NCBI GenBank assembly: GCA_036310185.1
Contig: JAXJSH010000148.1
Location: 1 to 57,817, forward strand
Reading direction: 5' to 3'
Length of the DNA stretch: 57,817 nt
Origin: JALENY01 sp036310185
GTDB taxonomy: Bacteria > Bacillota > Clostridia > Lachnospirales > Lachnospiraceae
In this document: piece after piece, positions 42,161 through 51,879 of the stretch
Layout of the letters: every line of letters starts with the position of its first letter
How positions within the stretch are numbered: position 1 is the first letter of the stretch
The notes under the pieces: generated by a model
Told to the model about the DNA's origin: nothing
What the model saw: the letters and a program-made list of their open reading frames with translations, nothing else
The model's database searches: none
Program-made: the position numbers and the translations under genes

Positions 42161-44380
42161 ATGAGTCAGCAGTATGCAGATATCATTGTAGATATTTCCA
42201 GTGAAAAGCTGGACCGCACCTTTCAGTACCGGGTTCCGGAGCATTTAAAAGGCCGGATCACCGAGGGTATGGTGGTGCGGATTCCCTTTGGGCGGGGTGA
42301 CAGGGAAATCAGCGGCTATGTGATCGGCCTGTCCCACGCGCCCAAATTCGATGAAGCGAAAACAAAAGAGATCATTTGTCTGGAAAACAGTCAGGAGACG
42401 GTGGAATCCCGCCTGATCGCACTGGCTGCCTGGATGCGGGAGAACTATGGTTCCACCATGATACAGGCGCTGAAGACGGTGCTTCCGGTGAAAAAACAGA
42501 TTGCGAAAAAGGAAGAGCGCAGATTCCGTCTGAATATGGAGAAAGTGCAGGGTGAGGCCTATCTGAAGCATTGTCTGAACCGGCACTATGTGGCAAAGGC
42601 AAGGGCAGTTGCTGCGGTGCTGGATCAGGAGTGGGTGCCCTATGAGACCATGACAGGAACCCATAAGGTGTCGGCTTCGGTGCTGAAAGGGCTGACGGAA
42701 GAAGGGGTTCTCACCATGAATGCCCGGGAAGTATACCGGGCTGCCCTTGATGCCGCGGACAAAACGGAAAAAGTTTTTCTGACGGACGCGCAGAATGCGA
42801 TTGTGGAAGATATATGTGACGAATGGGAATACCGGGATCGCCCCTGTCTGATCCACGGAATCACGGGAAGCGGCAAAACCAGCATTTATATGGAACTGAT
42901 TGCCCAGGTGGTGGAAAAAGGGCAGCAGGTTATTGTGCTGATCCCGGAGATTGCGCTGACCCGTCAGACGGTGGCCCGTTTTATGCGCCGGTTTGGCTCC
43001 GGAATTTCTTTCCTGAATTCCAGAATGTCGCCGGCTGAGCGCTACGATCAGTTCAAGGCGGCAAAGCGGGGCGATGTGCAGATTATGGTGGGGCCGCGAT
43101 CCGCACTGTTTACCCCCTTTTCCAATCTGGGCCTGATCATTCTGGATGAAGAGCATGAAAATACCTACATCAGTGAGACGGCTCCCCGGTATCATGCCCG
43201 GGAGGCGGCAATAAAGAGAGCAGAGCTGGAGCATGCCCATGTGATCATGGGCTCGGCAACCCCATCGGTGGATGCCTATTATGCGGCAAAACAGGGCATA
43301 TACAGACTTTTTACTTTAAAAGAGCGATATGGAAACAGCCGGCTTCCGGAAGTATCTGTGGTGGATATGAGGGAAGAATTAAAAACAGGCAACCGTTCCA
43401 TATTGAGTGCGAAACTGCAAAAAGCCATGGAGGACAGACTGAACCGGGGAGAACAGATGATGCTTTTCCTCAACCGGCGGGGCTATGCGGGATTTGTTTC
43501 CTGCCGTTCCTGCGGACATGTGGTAAAATGTCCCCACTGTGATGTGGCTTTGTCCAGCCACAGGAATGGGAAAATGATTTGTCATTACTGCGGATATGAG
43601 ATACCGCAGGTGCGGGAATGTCCCCAGTGCCAGTCACCTTATATCGGCGGATTCAAGGTTGGGACCCAGCAGATCGAGGATGTGGTGAAAAAACGTTTCC
43701 CGGATGCACGGGTGCTTCGCATGGATCTGGATTCCACAAAGGGAAAAGAGGGGCATGCAAAGATTCTTCAGGCTTTTGAAAATCGGGAAGCAGACATTCT
43801 GATCGGAACCCAGATGATCGTAAAGGGACATGATTTTCCGTATGTGACGCTGGTTGGGGTGCTTGCGGCGGATCTGTCACTGAACAGTTCCGATTACCGG
43901 GCTTCCGAGCGGACTTTTCAGCTGATCACACAGGCGGTGGGCCGTGCTGGCCGCGGAGAACGGGCAGGAGAGGCAGTTGTACAGACCTATCACCCGGAGC
44001 ATTACAGCATTGTGGATGCGGTAAATCAGGATTATGAAAGCTTTTATGAAGAAGAGATTGCATACCGGATGCTGTTGGATTATCCGCCTTCGGGATGTAT
44101 GATGGCGGTACTTGGCAGCGGAGAAGACGGGGAACATCTGGACACAGCCATGGAATATCTGAAAAAATTCATATTAAAAATATATCCGAAGGCGGATCTG
44201 CAGGTGATCGGGCCTGCACTGCCCGGTGTGGGAAAGGTCCGGGATGTGTACCGGAGAGTGATCTACTGCAAACATGCAGAATATGATACATTAATTATGA
44301 TAAAAAATCAGCTGGAACGATATATAGAGATCAATTCCGGTTTTAATACTATACAGATACAATTTGATTTTAATAAGTAA
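42161..44380 (+). CDS. priA: Primosomal replication helicase PriA
   Basis: 739 residues. Restarts stalled forks by loading the replicative helicase. N-terminal DNA-binding region with FQYRVP and VRIPFGRG; helicase core Walker A HGITGSGKTSIY (~233), DEEH box LDEEHENTY, and motif VI QAVGRAGRGERAG; a zinc domain with paired cysteines (CRSC, CPHC, CHYC, CPQC) at ~445-490. ATG 42161 directly follows the murE stop. All helicase motifs intact. Confidence 0.96.
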   Translation: MSQQYADIIVDISSEKLDRTFQYRVPEHLKGRITEGMVVRIPFGRGDREISGYVIGLSHAPKFDEAKTKEIICLENSQETVESRLIALAAWMRENYGSTMIQALKTVLPVKKQIAKKEERRFRLNMEKVQGEAYLKHCLNRHYVAKARAVAAVLDQEWVPYETMTGTHKVSASVLKGLTEEGVLTMNAREVYRAALDAADKTEKVFLTDAQNAIVEDICDEWEYRDRPCLIHGITGSGKTSIYMELIAQVVEKGQQVIVLIPEIALTRQTVARFMRRFGSGISFLNSRMSPAERYDQFKAAKRGDVQIMVGPRSALFTPFSNLGLIILDEEHENTYISETAPRYHAREAAIKRAELEHAHVIMGSATPSVDAYYAAKQGIYRLFTLKERYGNSRLPEVSVVDMREELKTGNRSILSAKLQKAMEDRLNRGEQMMLFLNRRGYAGFVSCRSCGHVVKCPHCDVALSSHRNGKMICHYCGYEIPQVRECPQCQSPYIGGFKVGTQQIEDVVKKRFPDARVLRMDLDSTKGKEGHAKILQAFENREADILIGTQMIVKGHDFPYVTLVGVLAADLSLNSSDYRASERTFQLITQAVGRAGRGERAGEAVVQTYHPEHYSIVDAVNQDYESFYEEEIAYRMLLDYPPSGCMMAVLGSGEDGEHLDTAMEYLKKFILKIYPKADLQVIGPALPGVGKVRDVYRRVIYCKHAEYDTLIMIKNQLERYIEINSGFNTIQIQFDFNK

Positions 44381-44391
44381 GGAGAGGAAAA

Positions 44392-44880
44392 ATGGCACTT
44401 AGAACAATTCGAATTCAGGGCGATCCGGTTCTGGAAAAAGTATGCAAACCAATTGAAAAAATGACACCGAAGATTCAGACACTGATCGAGGATATGTTTG
44501 ATACCATGTATGAGAGCAACGGTGTGGGACTGGCAGGCCCCCAGGTTGGTATTTTAAAACGCATCGCAGTAATTGACACGGATGGAACACCATATGTATT
44601 TATTAATCCGAAGATTGTGGAGACAGACGGAGAGCAGACCGGCGAAGAAGGATGTTTAAGCCTTCCGGGCAAATCCGGTGTGGTGACAAGACCGAACTAC
44701 GTAAAAGTAGAAGCGTTGGATGAAAATATGGAACCATTTACACTGGAAGCCACGGAACTTCTGGCAAGAGCGGTATGTCATGAACTGGAGCATCTGGATG
44801 GTATTCTTTATACCTCACATGTGGAGGGTGAACTGCATGACGCTTATTATGGAGATGATGAACTGGAGGATGAAGTATGA
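44392..44880 (+). CDS. def: Peptide deformylase
   Basis: 162 residues. Removes the N-formyl group from nascent proteins at the ribosome exit. All three family motifs: GVGLAGPQVG (~43; usual GxGLAAxQ), EEGCLSLPG with the metal Cys, and CHELEHLDG with the HExxH metal site (Glu in place of the usual second Asp of HExDH). AAGGAGAGG precedes ATG 44392. The last codons overlap the fmt start (ATGA). Confidence 0.96.
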   Translation: MALRTIRIQGDPVLEKVCKPIEKMTPKIQTLIEDMFDTMYESNGVGLAGPQVGILKRIAVIDTDGTPYVFINPKIVETDGEQTGEEGCLSLPGKSGVVTRPNYVKVEALDENMEPFTLEATELLARAVCHELEHLDGILYTSHVEGELHDAYYGDDELEDEV

Positions 44881-45803
44881 GAGTAGTATTTATGGGAACA
44901 CCGGATTTTGCGGTGGGAACACTTGAGGCAATCTGTGACGCCGGATATGAAGTGGCAGGTGTTGTGACACAGCCGGATAAAGCAAAAGGAAGAAGCAAAG
45001 AACTGGTGCCTACACCGGTGAAGGCGGCTGCTCTGGCACGGGGGCTGAACGTATTTCAGCCGGTGAAGATCCGTGATGCACAGGCGATTGAGGCGGTACG
45101 CCAGATGAAGCCGGATGTAATCGTGGTAGTTGCATTTGGCCAGATCATTCCGCAGGAAATCCTGGATATGGCGCCGTATGGATGTCTGAATGTACATGCA
45201 TCTCTGCTTCCGGCATACCGCGGAGCGGCTCCTATTCAGTGGGCTGTATTAAACGGGGATGAAGAGTCCGGTGTTACGATCATGCGCATGGATGCTGGTC
45301 TGGATACTGGTGATATGATCGCAAAAAAAGTGGTAAAACTGGCAGCGGATGAGACAAGCGGCAGCCTGTTTGACCGTTTGAGTGCAGAAGGAGCAAAATT
45401 TCTGGTGGAGACACTGCCGTCCGTATTTGACGGAACTGCAGTTTATGAAAAACAGCCAGAGGAAAGCACCACACCTTATGCCGGCATGATCCAGAAAAAA
45501 ATGGGTGAAATCAACTGGAACGATTCCGCTGAAAAAATCGAACGTCTTGTTCGCGGCATGAATCCCTGGCCAAGTGCATATACAAAACTGGATGGAAAAA
45601 CACTGAAAATCTGGAAAGCACATGTGGAAAAACCGGAAATGACCGGGGATGTGGGAAAAATTGTCCGTATGGATAAAAAAGGTATGTATGTACAGACCGG
45701 ACAGGGGATTCTCTGTGTGGATGAACTTCAGATCGAAGGGAAAAAACGTATGAATACAGGGGATTTTCTCCGGGGATACGTGGTTCGGAATAATCAGCTG
45801 TAG
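44877..45803 (+). CDS. fmt: Methionyl-tRNA formyltransferase
   Basis: 308 residues. Formylates initiator Met-tRNA with 10-formyl-THF. Formyltransferase signature: FMGTPDFAV at the N-terminus, VVAFGQIIPQEIL, NVHASLLPAYRGAAPIQWA (catalytic Asn-His), MDAGLDTGD, and the C-terminal tRNA-binding domain. Overlaps def by 4 bp, the classic coupling of formylation and deformylation genes. Confidence 0.96.
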   Translation: MRVVFMGTPDFAVGTLEAICDAGYEVAGVVTQPDKAKGRSKELVPTPVKAAALARGLNVFQPVKIRDAQAIEAVRQMKPDVIVVVAFGQIIPQEILDMAPYGCLNVHASLLPAYRGAAPIQWAVLNGDEESGVTIMRMDAGLDTGDMIAKKVVKLAADETSGSLFDRLSAEGAKFLVETLPSVFDGTAVYEKQPEESTTPYAGMIQKKMGEINWNDSAEKIERLVRGMNPWPSAYTKLDGKTLKIWKAHVEKPEMTGDVGKIVRMDKKGMYVQTGQGILCVDELQIEGKKRMNTGDFLRGYVVRNNQL

Positions 45804-45872
45804 GAAAGAATAGATTTCCGTTGAACAGCAGATATTAAGTAAGATATGTGATGCGATAAAGGAGGAAACAGC

Positions 45873-46607
45873 ATGATCACAGCCTATTACGGCGGTTATG
45901 GAATGAACAGAATGTTATATTATGGGTTTGACTGGACCTATCTTCTCCTGATTGCCGGTATGATACTTTCGCTTCTGGTTTCGGCCAATATGAAATCGAC
46001 CGTTGCAAAATACAGCAAAGTACGGAGCTATTCAGGACTTACCGGGGCAGAAGCCGCATCCCGGATTCTGCGGGCGGCCGGTGTGACCGGAGTTTCCATA
46101 CAGCCGACCACCGGTCAGCTGACGGATCACTATGATCCCCGCACCAAAGTGGTAAAACTGTCAGAAAGCTCCTATAACAGTACTTCGCTTACAGCGGTAG
46201 GAGTGGCAGCCCATGAGTGCGGACATGCCATTCAGGATGCCTTAAGCTACGGCCCTCTCCGGATGCGAAGTGCGATCGTGCCAATCGCGAATTTTGGTTC
46301 CCAGTTGTCCTGGCCCGTATTTTTTGCAGGATTGATTTTTGGATTTGAAGCATTGACCACGTTGGGTATTGTCCTGTTTTCCGCTGCAGTCCTGTTTCAG
46401 TTTGTTACGCTTCCGGTGGAACTGAATGCATCATCCAGAGCCCTTAAGATGCTGGAAAGTACCGGAATTATGCATCAGGAGGAACTGAAGGGAACAAAAA
46501 AAGTTTTAAAAGCAGCTGCGATGACGTATGTGGCGGCATTGGCTTCATCGATACTTCAGCTGCTTCGATTAATTATCCTGGCAGGAGGACGGCGCCGTGA
46601 TGACTAA
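45873..46607 (+). CDS. Membrane zinc metallopeptidase, YugP family
   Basis: 244 residues; AAAGGAGG before ATG 45873. An N-terminal membrane helix (~20-40), then the conserved SGLTGAEAASRIL region and AAHECGHAIQ, a HExxH zinc site (~115). Two further helices at ~150-190 and one near the C-terminus. This matches the Firmicutes YugP-type zinc peptidases found beside fmt and rsmB; their substrates are unknown, but location suggests membrane protein turnover. Its final codons overlap the rsmB start. Confidence 0.88.
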   Translation: MITAYYGGYGMNRMLYYGFDWTYLLLIAGMILSLLVSANMKSTVAKYSKVRSYSGLTGAEAASRILRAAGVTGVSIQPTTGQLTDHYDPRTKVVKLSESSYNSTSLTAVGVAAHECGHAIQDALSYGPLRMRSAIVPIANFGSQLSWPVFFAGLIFGFEALTTLGIVLFSAAVLFQFVTLPVELNASSRALKMLESTGIMHQEELKGTKKVLKAAAMTYVAALASSILQLLRLIILAGGRRRDD

Positions 46608-47952
46608 CAATACGAGAGAGATTATTCTTGATGTTTTGCTGGCGGTAAATCGCGACGGACAGAAAAGTCATGTGGTGATTCGCAATACACTGGATAAATA
46701 CCAGTATCTGCCCAAACAGGACAGAGCGTTTATACGAAGAGTCTGTGAGGGAACCATTGAACAGATGATTTCGATTGATTATATTATAGATGCTTATTCC
46801 AGTATAAAAGTGCAGAAAATGAAACCGGTGATACGGGATATACTGCGAAGTGCCGTATATCAGATCCGGTACATGGACAGTGTACCGGCATCCGCCGCCT
46901 GCAATGAGGCGGTGAAGCTGGCTCAGAAAAAAGGATTTTATAATCTGAAGAGTTTTGTGAACGGCGTTTTGCGCAACATCGTTCGCGAGATCGACCATGT
47001 GGAATATCCATCCAAAGATAATCTGATGGAATACTTTTCTGTTACATATTCCATGCCCAGATGGCTGGTAAAAAGATGGACGGACGAGTTCGGTCCCATT
47101 GTGACAGAAATGATGCTGCAGGAGTTTCTGAAGGAGCGGCCTACGACTGTTCGTCTGACGGTCAATGGTCCGGACAAAAAAGAGATCCTGAAGAGCATGA
47201 AGCGGCAGGGAGTCACCGTAAAACATGCACCGTATCTCTCCTATGCATATGAAATCAGTGATTTTAATTACCTTCAGGCCCTGGAAGCGTATCGAAACGG
47301 CTGGATCTACATACAGGATGTGAGTTCTATGCTGGTGGCAGAGGCTGCAAATCCGAAACAGGGAGACTTTGTGGTTGATCTGTGCGCGGCGCCCGGCGGA
47401 AAAAGTATGCATGTGGCGGATAAGCTGGGGCAGTATGGCATGGTGGAATCCAGAGACCTGACCGAGGGTAAGGTGGCATTGATTCAGGAAAACATTCACA
47501 GACTGGATCTGATCAATGTCCGTGCGGTGCAGGCAGATGCCACCGTTTACGATGGCAGTCTGGAAGCAAAGGCGGACATCGTACTGGCAGATGTACCATG
47601 TTCCGGAATGGGTGTAATTGGAAGAAAAGCAGATATCAAATATAAGCTGACTTCTCTCCAGCTGGAGGAACTGGTGCTGCTGCAAAGAAGAATTCTGCAC
47701 AATGCAGCATCTTATGTAAAACCGGGCGGAACGCTGATTTACAGCACCTGTACCCTGGGAAAGAAAGAAAATCAGGAAAATATTCAGTGGTTTACCCAGA
47801 ATTATCCATATGAACTGGAAAGTCTGGACCCCTATATTCCGGATGAACTGCACAGTCTGACTACAAGGGAAGGATATTTGCAGCTGGTGCCTGGCGTGCA
47901 CAAGACAGACGGATTTTTCCTGGCACGATTAAAAAGGAGAAACGATGGATAA
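46600..47952 (+). CDS. rsmB: 16S rRNA m5C967 methyltransferase RsmB
   Basis: 450 residues from ATG 46600; a GTG at 46597 has slightly better spacing from AGGAGG (46583-46588) and would add one residue. A NusB-like RNA-binding domain (1-~140) precedes the SAM methyltransferase: VDLCAAPGGKSMHVAD (motif I), ADVPCSGMGV (motif IV, with Cys) and YSTCTLGKKENQ (motif VI catalytic Cys). Methylates the small-subunit rRNA. Overlaps the peptidase gene upstream and rlmN downstream. Confidence 0.95.
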   Translation: MTNNTREIILDVLLAVNRDGQKSHVVIRNTLDKYQYLPKQDRAFIRRVCEGTIEQMISIDYIIDAYSSIKVQKMKPVIRDILRSAVYQIRYMDSVPASAACNEAVKLAQKKGFYNLKSFVNGVLRNIVREIDHVEYPSKDNLMEYFSVTYSMPRWLVKRWTDEFGPIVTEMMLQEFLKERPTTVRLTVNGPDKKEILKSMKRQGVTVKHAPYLSYAYEISDFNYLQALEAYRNGWIYIQDVSSMLVAEAANPKQGDFVVDLCAAPGGKSMHVADKLGQYGMVESRDLTEGKVALIQENIHRLDLINVRAVQADATVYDGSLEAKADIVLADVPCSGMGVIGRKADIKYKLTSLQLEELVLLQRRILHNAASYVKPGGTLIYSTCTLGKKENQENIQWFTQNYPYELESLDPYIPDELHSLTTREGYLQLVPGVHKTDGFFLARLKRRNDG

Positions 47953-48985
47953 AAAAGATATTAAATCCATGTCTCTGCAGGAACTGAAAGAGGTTGCTGC
48001 AGGCTATGGAGAGAAAGCTTTCCGGGCGAAGCAGCTGTATGAATGGATGCACAAAAAGCTGGCATCTTCCTACGATGAGATGACAAATCTGTCAAAAGCT
48101 TTTCGGGAAAAGCTGGAAAGAGACTGGCCCTACCTCAGCCTGGAAGCGCTGGAAGTTCAGGTATCGAAACTGGACGGAACCAGCAAATATCTCTTTCGTC
48201 TTCCGGATGGGAATGTGATCGAAAGTGTATTGATGAAATACCATCACGGCAATTCGGTCTGTATTTCTTCCCAGGTGGGCTGCCGGATGGGCTGCCGTTT
48301 CTGTGCTTCCACCATTGGCGGATGGACCAGGAACCTAAGTGCCGGTGAGATGCTGGATCAGATCTACCGGATTCAGAAACTGTCCGGGGAGCGGGTGTCC
48401 AATATTGTGATCATGGGAACCGGAGAGCCCATGGATAACTATGAAAATGTGCTTGATTTTCTGCACATGATATCCGATGAACAGGGGCTGAACATCAGCC
48501 AGAGAAATATCACCGTTTCCACCTGTGGAATCGTGCCGAAAATCAGGGAACTGGCACAGGAAAAACTTCAGATCACGCTGGCCATTTCGCTGCATGCTTC
48601 CACCAATGAAAAGCGCAAAGAACTGATGCCCATTGCATATAAATACAGTATGGAAGAACTGCTGGATGCGGTCCGGTATTACTATCGTGAGACGGGCCGC
48701 CGTATCACTTTTGAATACAGTCTGGTGGCTGGAAAAAATGATACGGAGGAGGATGCAAAGCTTCTGGCAGGCAAAATTCACGGCATAAACTGCCATGTAA
48801 ATCTGATTCCCGTGAATCCGATCAAGGAGCGGGATTTCCGGCAGTCCGACAAAAAAGATATTGAGATATTTAAAAATAAACTTGAAAAATACGGAATTAA
48901 TGTTACTATTAGAAGAGAAATGGGCCGGGATATTGATGGGGCCTGTGGACAACTGAGGAAGAGTTACCTGGAAAGAGAGATTTGA
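47945..48985 (+). CDS. rlmN: Dual-specificity rRNA/tRNA adenine C2 methyltransferase RlmN
   Basis: 346 residues. Radical-SAM enzyme methylating A2503 of 23S rRNA and A37 of some tRNAs. The cluster motif is GCRMGCRFCAST (CxxxCxxC), followed by NIVIMGTGEPMDNY, STCGIVPKI and SLHASTNEKR; the second catalytic Cys is in the C-terminal GACGQL. ATG 47945 overlaps rsmB by 8 bp. Confidence 0.96.
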   Translation: MDKKDIKSMSLQELKEVAAGYGEKAFRAKQLYEWMHKKLASSYDEMTNLSKAFREKLERDWPYLSLEALEVQVSKLDGTSKYLFRLPDGNVIESVLMKYHHGNSVCISSQVGCRMGCRFCASTIGGWTRNLSAGEMLDQIYRIQKLSGERVSNIVIMGTGEPMDNYENVLDFLHMISDEQGLNISQRNITVSTCGIVPKIRELAQEKLQITLAISLHASTNEKRKELMPIAYKYSMEELLDAVRYYYRETGRRITFEYSLVAGKNDTEEDAKLLAGKIHGINCHVNLIPVNPIKERDFRQSDKKDIEIFKNKLEKYGINVTIRREMGRDIDGACGQLRKSYLEREI

Positions 48986-48988
48986 TGA

Positions 48989-49729
48989 ATGAAGACATAT
49001 TCTGTTACAGATGTAGGGCAGAAAAGACAAATTAATCAGGATTATGTGTTCGCCTCCGAGACACCGGTAGGAAATCTGCCAAATCTCTTTATTGTTGCAG
49101 ACGGGATGGGAGGTCACAATGCCGGTGATTTCGCATCCAGATGTGTAGTCAGGACGATAAAAGAGTATATTGAACAGAGTCAGGAACAGAATCCGATTAA
49201 ACTGATTCAGGAAGCCATTCAGGTTTCCAATGCCAGACTTCTGGAAGAGGCTTCAAAACAGATGGAACTGATCGGAATGGGAACTACCGTGGTAGTGACC
49301 ACCATCAGCGGACATTATGCATATACGGCCAATGTGGGAGACAGCCGGATGTATCTGATCGCGGATGATCAGATCCGCCAGATTACAAAGGATCATTCCC
49401 TTGTGGAAGAGATGGTCCGGCTTGGCCAGATTACAAAAGAAGAAGCCAGAAAACATCCGGATAAAAACATCATTACGAGAGCAGTCGGGGCATCCCGGAA
49501 AGTGGATGTTGATTTTTTCGATGAAAAACTGAATCCGGACAGCATTTTGCTGATGTGTTCCGATGGCTTGAGCAACATGGTGGAGGATGAAGAGATTCTG
49601 CGGATCGTTACCGGCGACGGATCGCTGGAGGAGCGGGCGCAGATGTTAGTAAAAACAGCAAATGATCACGGCGGGAAAGACAACATAGCAGTTGTTCTGA
49701 TCGAGCCGGATACGAATGAGGTGAGATAA
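48989..49729 (+). CDS. stp: PP2C-type Ser/Thr phosphatase partner of PrkC
   Basis: 246 residues. Dephosphorylates PrkC and its substrates. PP2C metal-binding motifs: QKRQINQDYV, VADGMGGHNAGDFAS, ANVGDSRMYL, DHSLVEEMVRLG, LMCSDGLSNMV and GGKDNIAVVL, all intact. No membrane segment. Start at ATG 48989, 3 bp after the rlmN stop, with GAGAG at larger spacing. TAATG overlap couples it to prkC. Confidence 0.95.
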   Translation: MKTYSVTDVGQKRQINQDYVFASETPVGNLPNLFIVADGMGGHNAGDFASRCVVRTIKEYIEQSQEQNPIKLIQEAIQVSNARLLEEASKQMELIGMGTTVVVTTISGHYAYTANVGDSRMYLIADDQIRQITKDHSLVEEMVRLGQITKEEARKHPDKNIITRAVGASRKVDVDFFDEKLNPDSILLMCSDGLSNMVEDEEILRIVTGDGSLEERAQMLVKTANDHGGKDNIAVVLIEPDTNEVR

Positions 49730-51876
49730 TGTTAAGAGAGGGAATGATTGTAGCTGAGCGATATGAGATCATCAGCAAAATCGGCGCAGGTGGAATGGCC
49801 GACGTATACAAGGCAAAGGATCATAAACTGAACCGCTTTGTGGCGGTTAAGGTTATGAAATCTGAATTCCGCGCAGATAAAACTTTTATAGCAAAATTTA
49901 CAAGGGAGGCACAGGCTGCAGCCGGTCTTGCCAACCCGAATATTGTAAATGTCTTTGATGTGGGTGAAGACAATGGGATCTATTTCATCGTAATGGAACT
50001 GGTAGAGGGCATTACGCTGAAAGAATACATCACAAAAAAAGGAAAACTGAGTGTCCGTGAGGCCACCAGTATTGCGATCCAGGTCTGCATGGGTCTGGAG
50101 GCGGCCCACGCACAGAATATTGTGCACAGGGATGTGAAACCGCAGAATATCATCATTTCAACCGATGGTAAGGTAAAAGTGACAGACTTTGGTATTGCCA
50201 GAGCAGCATCTTCCAACACCATCAGCGCAAATGCTATGGGGTCTGTCCATTACAGCTCTCCGGAGCAGGTGCGCGGCGGATATGCAGATTCCAAGAGTGA
50301 TATCTACTCCGTAGGTATTACCATCTATGAAATGGTAACCGGCCGTGTTCCGTTTGACGGAGACACAACTGTGTCAATTGCCATCAAACATCTGCAGGAT
50401 GAGATGGAAGCACCGTCCAATTTTGCACCGGATCTGCCCCATAGTCTGGAACAGATCATTCTCAAATGTACACAGAAAAGTCCGGACCGCAGATACAGCT
50501 CCATGTCAGGGGTAATTGCGGATTTGAAACATTCTCTGATTGATCCGAACGGTGATTTTGTTACACTGATGCCGCTCAGTGATCATGCGAGAACGGTGGT
50601 CCTTTCCAATGAGGAAATGGCAGCCATCAAGGCGGGACGTCAGACACCGCGTATGGAAGAACCGGTACAGACCACATTCAGCAGCACGGTATCGGCAAAA
50701 AAAGGTTATGAAGAACCGGATCCGGATGAAGAAGATGACGATGACGACGATTACGATGATGAAGAGGGCGGCATCAGCAGTAAGCTGGAAAAAGCCATGA
50801 CCATTGGCGGTTTTATCATTGGTGCTCTCATTATCTGTATTCTGATTTACTTTATCGCGCAGGCAGCAGGGCTCTTTAAGTTTGGTTCAAAGAAAGATGA
50901 TGCAGACGTGACTGCAACTCCGACTCCGACCGAGGCCGTATCCGATGAAGAACAGGTAAAAGTACCGACTATCGTAGGTATGACACCGGAGGTGGCACAG
51001 CAGACAGCGAAAGAATTTAATCTGGGTATTACAAAGGTAGCGGAAGCACCGTCCAACGAATTCCCGGCAGGAACCATCTGTGCACAGAGTCCGAAAGCCA
51101 ACACCATGGTGGATAAAAATACAACGATTACCTATACGATCAGTACCGGAAGCAGTGAGATGGTGATCCCGGATGTGGTAAACCGTACTGCAAGTGAAGC
51201 ACAGCAGATGCTGGCCGATGCAGGCATTACAAATGTGAAGCTGGAAGAAAAAGCCAGTGCTGAAATCAGCATCGGCAATGTTATCTCGGTAAATCCGTCC
51301 GTAGGAGCTACTGTTACAGCAGACGATCAGGTTACTCTTACAATCAGTACCGGTGCAAGTACAGAGCGTGTAACGGTACCTGGTGTGCAGGGATATTCAA
51401 AGGAAGAAGCAACTCAGATTCTGGAAGAAAAAGGCCTGACTGTAAAATACGATTATGGACAGTCTGACCGGGTAGGCATCGGAGAGGTTATCTCACAGAG
51501 CATTACATCCGGAACAGAAGTAAGTGCAGGAACTGAGATTACACTGACCATCAATTCAGAAGAGGCTCAGGAATCCGATACACAGGATACGACAGAAACA
51601 CCGGGTACAACCACCGCGAAAAGCTGGATCTGCAATGAAAAAGTGGGCGCACCGAGCAATTATACAGGTGGTGCTGTAAAACTGGTTCTGGAACAGACTG
51701 TAAACGGTGAAAAAGCAGAAACAACTATTCTGGAATCAGATGCCATCTCATTCCCGTATGAGCTGAATATCACAGGCGCTTCCGGAGTGACCAGCGGTAA
51801 AGTGCTCATGTATGAAATGGTAAATGGAACTTATAAACTTCGTTGCAACTGGCCTGTAACATTCTCGGAGCAGTGA
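49729..51876 (+). CDS. prkC: PASTA-domain Ser/Thr protein kinase
   Basis: 715 residues. N-terminal Hanks kinase: Gly loop IGAGGMADVYKA (~18), Lys in VAVKVM, HRDVKPQN catalytic loop, DFG, and SPEQ. A juxtamembrane acidic run (EEDDDDDDYDDEEG) precedes a membrane helix (~356-380). Outside are three PASTA repeats (~405-605) and a C-terminal ~100-residue domain of unknown family after a Thr-rich linker. Such kinases sense muropeptides or lipid II and control growth, germination and wall synthesis. Translationally coupled to stp. Confidence 0.95.
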   Translation: MLREGMIVAERYEIISKIGAGGMADVYKAKDHKLNRFVAVKVMKSEFRADKTFIAKFTREAQAAAGLANPNIVNVFDVGEDNGIYFIVMELVEGITLKEYITKKGKLSVREATSIAIQVCMGLEAAHAQNIVHRDVKPQNIIISTDGKVKVTDFGIARAASSNTISANAMGSVHYSSPEQVRGGYADSKSDIYSVGITIYEMVTGRVPFDGDTTVSIAIKHLQDEMEAPSNFAPDLPHSLEQIILKCTQKSPDRRYSSMSGVIADLKHSLIDPNGDFVTLMPLSDHARTVVLSNEEMAAIKAGRQTPRMEEPVQTTFSSTVSAKKGYEEPDPDEEDDDDDDYDDEEGGISSKLEKAMTIGGFIIGALIICILIYFIAQAAGLFKFGSKKDDADVTATPTPTEAVSDEEQVKVPTIVGMTPEVAQQTAKEFNLGITKVAEAPSNEFPAGTICAQSPKANTMVDKNTTITYTISTGSSEMVIPDVVNRTASEAQQMLADAGITNVKLEEKASAEISIGNVISVNPSVGATVTADDQVTLTISTGASTERVTVPGVQGYSKEEATQILEEKGLTVKYDYGQSDRVGIGEVISQSITSGTEVSAGTEITLTINSEEAQESDTQDTTETPGTTTAKSWICNEKVGAPSNYTGGAVKLVLEQTVNGEKAETTILESDAISFPYELNITGASGVTSGKVLMYEMVNGTYKLRCNWPVTFSEQ

Positions 51877-51879
51877 TAA

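Noticed and set aside
42245..43240. 331-codon open frame on the - strand
   Set aside because: Antisense to priA helicase motifs; composition is that of a reverse-strand shadow.
46573..47901. 442-codon open frame on the - strand
   Set aside because: Antisense to rsmB, whose motifs are fully conserved; no start signal or recognisable protein.
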